The notes under the pieces: generated by a model | Seen by the model: only the letters and a program-made list of their open reading frames with translations | Told to the model about the DNA's origin: nothing | Database searches by the model: none | Program-made: the position numbers and the translations under genes | Part shown: piece after piece, positions 19,279 through 26,912 of the stretch | Position numbering within the stretch: position 1 is the first letter of the stretch | How the letters are laid out: each line of letters starts with the position of its first letter | DNA from: Chromobacterium vaccinii | GTDB lineage: Bacteria > Pseudomonadota > Gammaproteobacteria > Burkholderiales > Chromobacteriaceae | Direction of reading: 5' to 3' | Length of the DNA stretch: 64,000 bases | Assembly: GCF_000971335.1 (NCBI RefSeq) | Contig: NZ_JZJL01000005.1 | Location: 62,001-126,000 of the forward strand

Positions 19279-20463
19279 ATGGATTTCAGCGATTGGAAAA
19301 ACCGGGTCGAGGCCAGCCTGGCCGACGCCAGGCAGACGCTTGAGCAGAAGAAGCAGATCATGGACCGGCTGCAGCAGGTGCACCAGCAGGTGCGGGACGT
19401 GATCGATTCCGGCAGCACCTCGGCCAGCGGCATTCCGTGGGAACTGGCGCGGGGCTTGTCGATTCTGGACAATGTGATGGACGGCAAGTCGCTGCCGACC
19501 ACCGAGGATGAACTGCCGACCCGGGTGATGGACGATGGCACCCTGCTGGGCTGCCGCAAGTGGGAGTTGCTGGACCCGCTGTGGGGCGAGGCGCTGGTGC
19601 AGTGGATCGCGCATTTGTGGGACTACGCGCCGTGGGGAGGCGAGCCGAGCCGCGTCGAGATAGCGGACCAGGTCAGTTTCGCCATTGCCGGCGACTGGGG
19701 CACCGGCGACTACATCGCGGCCAAGGTGGCTGCCGCGATGAGCAAGCAGGGCGCTGATTACACCATCCATCTGGGGGATGTCTACTATGCGGGCATCAGC
19801 TCGGATGAGAGCAATGATCTGAAAGACTGGCCGGCGGGCGCGAAGGGGCAGTTCACCCTCAATTCCAATCATGAAATGTACAACGGCGCGCTTGGTTACT
19901 TCGGCGAGCTGTCGAGCAAATTTCCGATGCAGCAGGGCACCAGCTATTTCAGCCTGCACAACCAGAACTGGTTGATTGTCGGCCTGGACAGCGCCTACCA
20001 CTCGGACAAGATGAATCTATACATGGACGGCGCGCTGGGAGACCAGCAGGCGGCGTGGCTGAAGCAGCTTGCCGCCGGCTGGGACAAGAAGATCATGCTG
20101 CTGTCCCACCATCAGGGTTATGCCATGGACGGCTCGACCAAGACGCCGCTGTACCAAGAGGTGGCGGCCGCGCTGGGCCGCGACCCGGACTACTGGTACT
20201 GGGGACATCTGCACAACGTCATCTGCTACCAGCCGCAGGGCAAGCTGCTGGCCCGTTGCGTCGGCCACGGCGCGATTCCGTACGGGCCGGCCAAGGCGCT
20301 GGACGGCAAGCCGCAGGTGGCGTGGGCGGAGACGCGTTCCGCCGATGACAGCCAGTATCCGGAGCGGGTGTTGAACGGCTTCGTGAGGCTGGAGTTGAAC
20401 GGCGACGCGCTGACGGAAACCTTCTACGACGAAAACGGCTACCAGAGGTGGCCCGAGCATTAG
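19279..20463 (+). CDS. Calcineurin-like metallophosphoesterase
   Basis: 394 residues. Residues about 1-125 form a helical, Gln/Glu-rich N-terminal part; the phosphoesterase domain follows with FAIAGDWGTGDYI, HLGDVYYAG, NSNHEMY, LLSHHQG and WGHLHN, giving the Asp, Asp, Asn, His and His metal ligands of the family. No signal peptide is seen. It starts 34 bases after the cytochrome gene with GGAGGTGCGAAATG as ribosome binding site, so the three genes are one operon. The substrate is unknown; acid-phosphatase-like or phosphodiester activity is possible. Confidence 0.88.
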   Translation: MDFSDWKNRVEASLADARQTLEQKKQIMDRLQQVHQQVRDVIDSGSTSASGIPWELARGLSILDNVMDGKSLPTTEDELPTRVMDDGTLLGCRKWELLDPLWGEALVQWIAHLWDYAPWGGEPSRVEIADQVSFAIAGDWGTGDYIAAKVAAAMSKQGADYTIHLGDVYYAGISSDESNDLKDWPAGAKGQFTLNSNHEMYNGALGYFGELSSKFPMQQGTSYFSLHNQNWLIVGLDSAYHSDKMNLYMDGALGDQQAAWLKQLAAGWDKKIMLLSHHQGYAMDGSTKTPLYQEVAAALGRDPDYWYWGHLHNVICYQPQGKLLARCVGHGAIPYGPAKALDGKPQVAWAETRSADDSQYPERVLNGFVRLELNGDALTETFYDENGYQRWPEH

Positions 20464-20476
20464 CCGGCGAAGCAGG

Positions 20477-20983
20477 TCAGCCGGGCTCGCTGACGGCGCG
20501 GCTGCCTTCTATCTCCAGCACCACGGTATGGGCTAGCGTTTTCAGATGCCTTTTCTCCTCTCCGGCCAGGTGCTTGGGCTTGGAGTCGATCAGGCACAGC
20601 GTGCCGATGGCGTGGCCGGACGACAGTTTCAGCGGCGCTCCGGCGTAGAAGCGGATATTGGGATCGCCGAGCACCAGCGGATTGTCACAGAAACGGTCGT
20701 CGTCGCTGGCGTCGGGTATTTCCAAAATGTCGTCGCCGAGGATGGCGTGTCCGCAGAAGCTGATGTCGCGCGGCGTTTCGCTCGCGTCCAGCCCACAGTG
20801 CGACTTGAACCACAGGCGATTGCTGTCCACCAGGCTGATCAGCGCGATCTTGACTGCGAAGCGGGAGCGGCAGTAGGCGGTGATCGCGTCGTAGCGTTCT
20901 TCCGGATCGGTATCCAGAATCAGCAACTCTTGCAGCACCCGGACGCGTTCAGCCTCGTTGGTGGGAATGCCGGGAGATTGCAT
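20477..20983 (-). CDS. GAF-domain protein
   Basis: 168 residues, essentially one GAF domain: RVRVLQELLILDTDPEERYDAI, IALISLVDSNRLWFKSHCGL, then ISFCGHAILGDDILEIPDASDD and FYAGAPLKLSSGHAIGTLCLID. This form, with the FCGHAI and YAGAPL motifs, is common alone or fused to GGDEF and kinase modules and binds small ligands. Here it is free-standing with no output domain. It converges on the metallophosphoesterase gene with 13 bases between stops. A Fur-box-like sequence lies just upstream. Confidence 0.88.
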   Translation of the reverse strand: MQSPGIPTNEAERVRVLQELLILDTDPEERYDAITAYCRSRFAVKIALISLVDSNRLWFKSHCGLDASETPRDISFCGHAILGDDILEIPDASDDDRFCDNPLVLGDPNIRFYAGAPLKLSSGHAIGTLCLIDSKPKHLAGEEKRHLKTLAHTVVLEIEGSRAVSEPG

Positions 20984-20999
20984 GGCGGCCTCTTGGAAT

Positions 21000-21020
21000 G
21001 ATGAATGATTTTCATTATAG
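21000..21020 (-). promoter_or_regulatory. Fur-box-like sequence upstream of GAF gene
   Basis: Bases 21000-21020 contain AATGATTTTCATTAT, in which AATGA...TCATT forms an inverted repeat similar to the Fur 19-mer. It lies 17 bases upstream of the GAF start, in the expected promoter region. The match is partial, weaker than the sites at 37846 and 53634. Confidence 0.35.
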
Positions 21021-21184
21021 GCTGTGACATCAGACTGTTAATGCCATTCATGGCGCCATTTTTAATGTTAATAGCGTAATTAATACTAAGTGGGATTAGA
21101 ACTTGCATGAATTCCATGCGTCTGTAATTTTGTTAGGGCATTTGCTCTAGCATCGCGAGTTTTCCAACGACAAAGGAGATGCAG

Positions 21185-21316
21185 ATGAACGATCAAATCC
21201 AAACCGCGGATATCGAGCTGGATGCCTGGTTTCAGGAAGAAACCTTCGCCGAAGCGGTGGAGATGATGCAGGACAAAGCCGTCGTGCCGTTCGGCACCGC
21301 GCTGTGGCCGGTCTGA
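21185..21316 (+). CDS. 43-aa peptide, possible RiPP precursor
   Basis: Starts MNDQIQTADIELDAW behind a strong AAAGGAG and ends VVPFGTALWPV. The N-terminal 30 residues are acidic (Asp/Glu-rich, like a leader peptide) while the last 11 are hydrophobic and neutral with Phe, Trp and two Pro, like a core. It has no signal peptide or membrane helix. Its own terminator follows 28 bases after the stop, which would make the peptide transcript more abundant than the downstream M29-like gene. A precursor of a ribosomally made, modified peptide is the simplest reading; a small regulatory protein is the alternative. No family is recognised. Confidence 0.6.
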   Translation: MNDQIQTADIELDAWFQEETFAEAVEMMQDKAVVPFGTALWPV

Positions 21317-21344
21317 TAGGGCATTAGCCGAATCCATGTCTGAC

Positions 21345-21371
21345 AACGGGGTCCTGGCGGCCCCGTTTTTT
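21345..21371 (+). terminator. Terminator after the 43-aa peptide gene
   Basis: AACGGGG (21345-21351), 9-base loop, CCCCGTT (21361-21367), continuing as a run of six T. It separates the peptide gene from the M29-like gene at 21495. Confidence 0.82.
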
Positions 21372-21494
21372 AGAGCCGCCGACAAAAAGAGATCCTGGAT
21401 CGCGCCTCCCTGCGTCGAACGATTGGCATGGCCCGCGGCGCTTTGGTCCAGAGACTCCGCAAAGTTTTGTCAGCGGACCTTGGGAGAAAGCTGA

Positions 21495-22487
21495 ATGCGC
21501 ATCACCACCGAAGAGCAGGCGCGAAGCGTCCGCAACATGTACGCCTGCCTGGCCCTGCATCCGGCAGCCAGGGACAAAGCGGCCTCGGGAGAGCCCATCC
21601 GCCTATTGCTGGGGTTCGACGCATATCACGGCGAAGTTGCCGCGAGCATCGCCGAGGGCGCCGGCGAGGCCATCGCCGCGGACATCCGCTTAGCCGAGCT
21701 GGAGAACGAGAGCGCGGACGCGCTGGCGGCCGCGATCGAACAATGCGATGTCTTCATTTTCCTGTACCGCTCGTCCACGTTGCCGTCTGTCGATCCGCGC
21801 GGTCCGGCCTTCCTATTGCCGATCAAGCAGGCGATGCAGTCCAACTGGAAGAAATCCATTCTGTTCAAGGACTACGGGCCGTATTTCTACGAGGCGTTCT
21901 CCGAGCCGCGGGCGCGTATGGCGGAGCGCAACCGCCGCCTGATCGCGCTGGCGGAGCAAGCCGGGCACGTGGCGTTCGAGCAGGAGGGAGGAGGATGGCT
22001 CCGCGGCTCGATCCGGCCCGATCAATCCTGGACTTCGATAGACGGCGACGGCAATGTTGATCTCGTCCCAGGAGAGATCGCCACCTCCATCGCCGATCTG
22101 CAGGGCGAGGTGCGCTTCAGCGGCGCCTTTCTCAGCACGATACCGTTCGCCGTCAAATACGGCGTGGTCCGCGATTTCGCCACGCTGCGCATCCGCGATA
22201 GCCGGGTGGCGGACTTCAGTTGCGGCGACGCGCGCTTCTCGGCGGACTTCGACAAGTATTTGAGCGCCAACGCCGGCAACGCCGCGGTGGCGGAGTTCGG
22301 CATCGGCACCAATTGCGGCGTGAAGGGGCTGTACGGACTCAACGCCGGCTTCGAGGAGCGCCACCCAGGACTGCATCTGGGCCTGGGCGGCGGCGAGCTG
22401 GGCAGCCACCACCTGGACCTGATCTTTTCCGGCGGCCGGCTGCGCTTTGACGACAGAGTTGTCTTCGACGGCGGCTTCTCGATTTAG
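21495..22487 (+). CDS. M29 aminopeptidase-like protein
   Basis: 330 residues. The C-terminal half follows the thermophilic aminopeptidase (AmpS/T, family M29) pattern: VPGEIATS with Glu194, VAEFGIGTNCGV with Glu267, PGLHLGLGGG with His294 and SHHLDLIF with His305/306 and Asp308, that is, all the expected metal-ligand positions. The N-terminal half is divergent and shorter than in true M29 enzymes (about 410 residues). It could be an active small peptidase or a peptide-binding relative. Start ATG 21495 with GGGAGAAAG. Located 178 bases after the 43-aa peptide gene, on the same strand, so it may process or bind that peptide. Confidence 0.65.
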   Translation: MRITTEEQARSVRNMYACLALHPAARDKAASGEPIRLLLGFDAYHGEVAASIAEGAGEAIAADIRLAELENESADALAAAIEQCDVFIFLYRSSTLPSVDPRGPAFLLPIKQAMQSNWKKSILFKDYGPYFYEAFSEPRARMAERNRRLIALAEQAGHVAFEQEGGGWLRGSIRPDQSWTSIDGDGNVDLVPGEIATSIADLQGEVRFSGAFLSTIPFAVKYGVVRDFATLRIRDSRVADFSCGDARFSADFDKYLSANAGNAAVAEFGIGTNCGVKGLYGLNAGFEERHPGLHLGLGGGELGSHHLDLIFSGGRLRFDDRVVFDGGFSI

Positions 22488-22753
22488 CTGAACACCGCGG
22501 TGAAGTCGTCGGGGATGTTCAGCCGGTATTCCCCATCCACCAGGACGAAATAGCAGTCCAGCTGGTTCGCGGCCTGGTTGGCGTCGGTGTCCAGCACGTC
22601 GCCGGGGACTTGTATGGTGTCGAAGACGATCACGCCGGAGTTGACGGTCTGGCCCGCAGGCACATCGAAGGCGCTTCCGGGCGCGTCGGGCACGACGCGG
22701 ATGGTGACGGCGGTGTTGTTGGTAAGAGGGCAGTTGTTCAGCGCGAGCGACAT
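22484..22753 (-). CDS. Small hypothetical protein (89 aa)
   Basis: Starts MSLALNNCPLTNNTAVTIRVVPDAPG after CTGGAGA and ends in DDFTAVFS. It is beta-rich, with alternating Val/Thr/Ile stretches, two Cys and many Asp, and has no signal peptide. No family recognised. It converges on the M29-like gene with a 4-base overlap of stop regions. An exported or cytoplasmic beta-sandwich protein is possible but unsupported. Confidence 0.6.
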   Translation of the reverse strand: MSLALNNCPLTNNTAVTIRVVPDAPGSAFDVPAGQTVNSGVIVFDTIQVPGDVLDTDANQAANQLDCYFVLVDGEYRLNIPDDFTAVFS

Positions 22754-22845
22754 GGCGGTCTCCAGAGCGGAGCCGGCGCGGAATGCGCCGGCTCGCTCCA
22801 TGGACGCTGGCGGAAGCCGGATGCGAAGCCTCGCGCGGCGCTTGC

Positions 22846-23175
22846 TCAGCCCGGGTCCAGCCGGCACGCCTTGCCGGTGCCGGCGAAACCGCCGTACAGC
22901 TTCATCTGGTCCGGCGTCTTGCGGGAAATGTAGAAGCTGTCCGGCAGCGATTTGCCGGCCAGCGGCTTGGGCCAGGTCAGCAGGCCTTTCTCGTCCATAT
23001 ATCCCTTGAAGCTCTCGCCGCCGCGGAATACTTCCACCGTCTGGCTGCGGCGGTCGAAGCGGAACCGAATCTGATCGTCGCAGTGGTAGCTGGCCTGGAT
23101 GCGTTGCGGCGGCTGGCAGCCGCTCAGCGTGGCCAGCAGCAGGCAGGCGGCGGACAGACGGAAGAGGGTGGGCAT
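22846..23175 (-). CDS. Hypothetical lipoprotein (109 aa)
   Basis: MPTLFRLSAACLLLATLSGCQPP is a lipoprotein signal with lipobox LSGC, so Cys20 is the predicted lipid anchor. The mature part (YHCDDQIRFRFDRRSQTVEVF...) begins with a Cys-containing strand pattern reminiscent of MliC-type lysozyme inhibitors, and a second Cys lies near the end (KACRLDPG), which could form a disulphide. The MliC signature itself is not clear, so function is left open. Confidence 0.68.
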   Translation of the reverse strand: MPTLFRLSAACLLLATLSGCQPPQRIQASYHCDDQIRFRFDRRSQTVEVFRGGESFKGYMDEKGLLTWPKPLAGKSLPDSFYISRKTPDQMKLYGGFAGTGKACRLDPG

Positions 23176-23446
23176 GGCTTGAAGCTTTCTACTGGGAGAA
23201 CCGGGGGCACACTATACCATGCGCGGGCATGCCGCTCCGGCCTGGACCTGATGCGGCGCGGGCTTTGTCGACAGATTGCCCGCGTTGGCGCGGCGATATT
23301 TATTTAGGGTATTTACTTTATTTTTACAGTAAACCATCTGGAAACATTCAGGCTTTGACCATTATCTTGCGGGTTCCGGTCGGACAATCGGCAGCAGGAA
23401 TATAAAAACACGCCGATTGCATGCCTTCGCTTACAAAGGAGAACCC

Positions 23447-24949
23447 ATGGAGGAGTTGGTCAACGCCATCAATGGCGTGGTCTGGAGTCCGGCACTGATT
23501 TACCTGTGTCTGGGCGTGGGCCTGTATTTCTCGCTGCGCACCCGTTTTCTGCAATTGAGGCATTTCAAGGAAATGTTGCGCCTGATGTTCAACCGCCAGA
23601 GCAGCAGCGCGGGTGTGTCGTCGTTCCAGGCGCTGGCGATGACGCTCGCGGGGCGGGTGGGCACCGGCAATATCGCAGGGGTGGCCACCGCCATCACTTT
23701 CGGCGGGCCGGGCGCGATGTTCTGGATGTGGCTGGTGGCCTTTCTCGGCGCCAGTTCCGCCTTCGTGGAGTCCACGCTGGGCCAGGTGTACAAGGAGAAG
23801 ATAGACGGCCAGTACCGCGGCGGCCCGGCTTTCTACATCGAGAAGGGGCTGGGCATGAAGTGGTATGCCTGGCTGTTCGCCATCACCACGGTGGTAGCCA
23901 CCGGCGTGCTGCTGCCCGGCATCCAGGCCAACTCCATCGCCAATTCGATGCAGTCGGCCTTCGGCGTCGCGCCCACGGTGACAGCCGCCGTGCTGGCCAT
24001 CATGCTGGGCTTCATCATCTTCGGCGGCGTCAAGCGCATCGCGGTGTTCGCCGGGGCGGTGGTGCCCTTCATGGCGTTGGGCTACATCATCGTCGCCTGC
24101 GTGGTGATCGCGCTCAACATCGAGCAATTGCCGGGCGTGGTGGCGCTGATCTTCAAGAGCGCCTTCGGTTTTGAGGCGGGAATGGGCGCGGTGCTGGGCT
24201 TCGCCATCCAGTGGGGCGTGAAGCGCGGCATCTATTCCAACGAGGCCGGCCAGGGCACCGGTCCGCACGCGTCCAGCGCCGCGGTGGTCAGCCATCCGGC
24301 CAAGCAGGGCCTGGTGCAGGCGTTCTCGGTCTACATCGACACCCTGTTCGTCTGTTCCGCCACCGCCTTCATGCTGCTGATCACCGGCCAGTACAATGTC
24401 CAGGGGCCGGACGGCGCGGTGCTGTACACCGGCATCGCCGGGGTGGCTGCCGGTCCGGGCTATGTGCAGACCGCGATGGAAAGCATCATGCCGGGCTTCG
24501 GCTCGGTGTTCGTCGCGCTGGCGCTGTTCTTCTTCGCTTTCACCACCATCATCGCCTACTACTATATCGCCGAGACCAACATCGCCTTCATCAACCGCAA
24601 GGCGCGGCGGCCGTGGCTGGTGTTCGCGCTGAAGGTGGGGCTGATGGCGGCCACCGTCTACGGGACTGTGAAGACCGCCGATCTGGCCTGGGGCCTGGGC
24701 GATATCGGCGTCGGCCTGATGGCCTGGCTGAACATCATCGCCATCATACTGATGCAGAAGCCGGCGCTGGCCTGCCTGCGCGATTACGAGGCGCAGAAGG
24801 CGCAAGGCGTGGACCCGGTGTTCCACCCGGAAAAGCTGGGCATCGTCAACGCCGCCTACTGGGCAGGCCGCCGCGCCGAGAGCAATCTGGACGAGGAGTC
24901 GAGCGGCCCGCCGCCGGGTGGCAAGCCGGAACCGGCCAAAGCCGGTTGA
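23447..24949 (+). CDS. Sodium:alanine/glycine symporter (AGCS family)
   Basis: 500 residues with about ten membrane helices. Family features: LTLAGRVGTGNIAGVATAITFGGPGAMFWMW near residue 70, GQYRGGPAFYIEKGLG, and the hallmark YSNEAGQGTGPHASSAA near residue 270. It imports alanine or glycine with Na+ across the inner membrane. Start ATG 23447 behind AAAGGAG; an in-frame ATG at 23417 lies upstream of that site. The C-terminus carries a Pro/Gly-rich cytosolic tail. A strong terminator follows. Confidence 0.92.
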   Translation: MEELVNAINGVVWSPALIYLCLGVGLYFSLRTRFLQLRHFKEMLRLMFNRQSSSAGVSSFQALAMTLAGRVGTGNIAGVATAITFGGPGAMFWMWLVAFLGASSAFVESTLGQVYKEKIDGQYRGGPAFYIEKGLGMKWYAWLFAITTVVATGVLLPGIQANSIANSMQSAFGVAPTVTAAVLAIMLGFIIFGGVKRIAVFAGAVVPFMALGYIIVACVVIALNIEQLPGVVALIFKSAFGFEAGMGAVLGFAIQWGVKRGIYSNEAGQGTGPHASSAAVVSHPAKQGLVQAFSVYIDTLFVCSATAFMLLITGQYNVQGPDGAVLYTGIAGVAAGPGYVQTAMESIMPGFGSVFVALALFFFAFTTIIAYYYIAETNIAFINRKARRPWLVFALKVGLMAATVYGTVKTADLAWGLGDIGVGLMAWLNIIAIILMQKPALACLRDYEAQKAQGVDPVFHPEKLGIVNAAYWAGRRAESNLDEESSGPPPGGKPEPAKAG

Positions 24950-24957
24950 TTCACGCA

Positions 24958-24981
24958 ACGCCCGCTCACGCGGGCGTTTTT
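24958..24981 (+). terminator. Terminator of the AGCS symporter gene
   Basis: ACGCCCGC (24958-24965), loop TCAC, GCGGGCGT (24970-24977), then T run to 24981. Stem of 8 bp, 8 bases after the stop. Confidence 0.9.
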
Positions 24982-24998
24982 GCATCGTCATGGTATTC

Positions 24999-25013
24999 GG
25001 GCATGGGGTTTGC
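24999..25013 (+). promoter_or_regulatory. Candidate sigma-54 promoter of nasTS
   Basis: GGGCAT (24999-25004), five bases, TTGC (25010-25013). The invariant GG at -24 and GC at -12 are separated by exactly 10 bases. Predicted start near 25025, about 25 bases before the nasT ATG. The -24 element is less perfect than the one before the nitrate transporter gene. Confidence 0.5.
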
Positions 25014-25049
25014 TTTTACTTCCCGCAGACCCATTCTTTGAATGAGACC

Positions 25050-25640
25050 ATGGACCCATCCGCCCCCTTGAGGCTGTTGCTGGTCAACGATACAGACCGG
25101 CCGATGCGGCAGCTGCGCGACGCCTTCGCCGACGCCGGCTACTTGATCATCGCCCAGGCCCATGGCGCGGCCGAGCTGCTGCGGCTGGCGGAGTCGGAGC
25201 GGCCGGACGTCATCATCGTCGATACCGAATCGCCGATGCGGGACACGCTTGAGCAGCTGGCGCTGATGGAGCGGTCCGCGCCGCGCCCGGTGGTGATGTT
25301 CGCCGAACACGGCGGGGTGCCCGCCATCCAGGCCGCGGTGCGCGCTGGGGTCACCGCCTATATCGTCGATCACGTCTCTGCCGAGCGGCTGGCGCCCATC
25401 ATCGACATGGCCAGGGTCAAGTTCGAGGAGGACGCCGCGCTGAAGCGCAAGCTGGCCGACATGGAGCGGCAACTGGCGGAGCGCAAGCTGATCGAGCGGG
25501 CCAAGGGCATCCTGATGCGCAGGCGGCGGCTTGGCGAAGAAGAGGCGTACGCGCTGCTGCGCAGCCAGGCGATGAGGTCGGGCCTGCGCCTGGCCGACCT
25601 GGCTCTTCAACTGATCCACGCCAGCGAGCTGCTGGATTGA
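25050..25640 (+). CDS. nasT: ANTAR-domain antiterminator NasT
   Basis: 196 residues. Receiver-like N-terminus (RLLLVNDTDRPMRQL; DVIIVDTESPMRDTLEQL, with Asp at the receiver position), a coiled-coil linker (KLADMERQLAERKLIERAKGIL) and a C-terminal ANTAR RNA-binding domain (RAKGILMRRRRLGEEEAYALLRSQAM). NasT binds paired hexaloop hairpins in a nitrate-assimilation leader and prevents termination; NasS, encoded next, holds it inactive without nitrate. Start chosen at ATG 25050; the upstream frame reads into a terminator. The target leader is visible in this window at 26836-26949. Confidence 0.92.
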   Translation: MDPSAPLRLLLVNDTDRPMRQLRDAFADAGYLIIAQAHGAAELLRLAESERPDVIIVDTESPMRDTLEQLALMERSAPRPVVMFAEHGGVPAIQAAVRAGVTAYIVDHVSAERLAPIIDMARVKFEEDAALKRKLADMERQLAERKLIERAKGILMRRRRLGEEEAYALLRSQAMRSGLRLADLALQLIHASELLD

Positions 25641-25649
25641 GAGGACGCG

Positions 25650-26756
25650 ATGCATGCAGATTACCTTGAGGACAGCAGCCTGGCGCGGGTCCGCGTCGGC
25701 TTCCTGCCGCTGACCGACTGCGCGCCGCTGGCGGTCGCCTGCCGGCTGGGGCTGGACCGCATGAACGGGTTGGTCCTGCAACCCTTGCGGCAACCGTCCT
25801 GGGCGGCATTGCGCGACCGCCTGCTGGCCGGGCAGCTGGACGCCGCCCATGCGCTGCACGGCCTGGCTTGCGGCATGCAGCTGGGCCTGGGCGGGCCGCA
25901 ATGCGATATGACGGTGCTGATGACGCTGAACCGCAACGGCCAGGGCATCAGCCTGAGTCCGGGCCTGGCGGCGCAGCGGCGCGACGGCGCCAGCCTGGCC
26001 GACATCGCCCGCTGGTTGGGCCGCCCCTTGCGCCTGGCGCACACCTTCCCCGCCGGCACCCACGCGATGTGGCTGTATTACTGGCTGGCGGCCCAGGACG
26101 TGCATCCCTTGCGCGACGCGCGCTGCGTGGTCATTCCGCCGCCGCAGATGGGCGCGGCGATGCGGACGGGCGCGCTGGACGGCTATTGCGCGGGCCAGCC
26201 CTGGCACGCGGTGACCGAGGAGCAGGGCAGCGCTTGCCTGGTCGCCGACAGCGCGGCCATCTGGCCGGAGCATCCGGAAAAGGCGCTGATCTGCCGCCGC
26301 GAGCTGGCCGATCGGCAGCCCCAGCTGGCTTCGGCGCTGATCGAGACGTTGCTGCTGGCCTGCCATTGGCTGGACCAGCCGGACAACCAGGAGCAGGCGG
26401 CGGCCTGGCTGGCCGATGACGTCTGGTTGGGCGTGCCGGCGGAAACCATCCTGCGGCATTGGCGCGCGCATCCCTTGCAGGCCGCGCCGTTGCGCTTCTT
26501 CGACGAGGGGCGGGTCAACTTCCCCGATCCGGCCGATGCGCTGTGGTTTCTGCGCCAATACCGCCGCTGGGGGCTGTGGCGGGGGGATGGCGACCGGGAC
26601 ATCGTCCAGGCGCTTTGCGGGACGGCGCTGTACCGCCAGGCGGCGGAGCGCTGCGGCGTCGCCTTGCCGGAATCCGGCCGGCGTACCGCCCTGTTGATGG
26701 ACGGGCAAGCGTGGCCGCCTCCCAAAACCGGTGCGGATTTGGCGGAAACGCACTGA
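25650..26756 (+). CDS. nasS: Nitrate sensor NasS (NrtA/CmpA-like)
   Basis: 368 residues of the nitrate/bicarbonate-binding protein family (NrtA/NasF) but without a signal peptide: it opens MHADYLEDSSLARVRVGFLPLTDCAPLAVA. Typical segments are LAGQLDAAHALHGLACGMQLG, LAHTFPAGTHAMWLYYWLAAQ and GALDGYCAGQPW. A cytosolic binding-protein homologue next to nasT is NasS, which binds nitrate and releases NasT. Usually nasS precedes nasT; the order is reversed here. It starts nine bases after nasT. The downstream sigma-54 promoter begins 50 bases after its stop. Confidence 0.9.
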   Translation: MHADYLEDSSLARVRVGFLPLTDCAPLAVACRLGLDRMNGLVLQPLRQPSWAALRDRLLAGQLDAAHALHGLACGMQLGLGGPQCDMTVLMTLNRNGQGISLSPGLAAQRRDGASLADIARWLGRPLRLAHTFPAGTHAMWLYYWLAAQDVHPLRDARCVVIPPPQMGAAMRTGALDGYCAGQPWHAVTEEQGSACLVADSAAIWPEHPEKALICRRELADRQPQLASALIETLLLACHWLDQPDNQEQAAAWLADDVWLGVPAETILRHWRAHPLQAAPLRFFDEGRVNFPDPADALWFLRQYRRWGLWRGDGDRDIVQALCGTALYRQAAERCGVALPESGRRTALLMDGQAWPPPKTGADLAETH

Positions 26757-26805
26757 TGCGGTGCAGCAAAAACGGCCACGCTTGCTAAAACTGGGGTTTT
26801 CAGGC

Positions 26806-26820
26806 TGGCACGCGATTTGC
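26806..26820 (+). promoter_or_regulatory. Sigma-54 promoter of the nitrate assimilation operon
   Basis: TGGCAC (26806-26811), five bases, TTGC (26817-26820): consensus at every key position, with GG and GC separated by 10 bases. Predicted transcription start near 26832, right at the first leader hairpin. This implies activation by an NtrC-type enhancer protein under nitrogen limitation. Only a half-site-like GGTGCA (26760-26765) is visible upstream. Confidence 0.85.
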
Positions 26821-26830
26821 GTTCTTGATC

Positions 26831-26912
26831 CCGGACGGCGCAACGGCGCGCCGCCGGACACATTCGGGCAAACGCCAACGTAGGTGATTGCCACTAGGGA
26901 CAACGGCGTCCT
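26831..26912 (+). promoter_or_regulatory. ANTAR two-hairpin leader (NasT target)
   Basis: Hairpin P1: CGGCGC (26836-26841), hexaloop AACGGC (26842-26847), GCGCCG (26848-26853), extended by CCGG/CCGG with one bulged A. Hairpin P2: GGAC (26898-26901), hexaloop AACGGC (26902-26907), GTCC (26908-26911), plus one G-U pair. Both loops have A at position 1 and G at position 4, the signature recognised by ANTAR proteins. P2 uses the same bases as the 5' arm of the terminator at 26902-26942, so P2 and terminator are mutually exclusive. NasT bound to nitrate-induced leader RNA would allow read-through. Confidence 0.85.

Noticed and set aside
14820-19559. 1579-codon open frame antisense to the GMC and cytochrome genes
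   Set aside because: Long antisense frames arise from the high GC and third-base bias of the real genes; its translation is low-complexity (His/Arg/Gln/Val rich) with no domains.
21105-21119. Inverted repeat GCATG-AATTC-CATGC upstream of the 43-aa peptide gene
   Set aside because: Could be an operator overlapping a -35-like TTGCAT, but five-base arms are not enough without comparative data.
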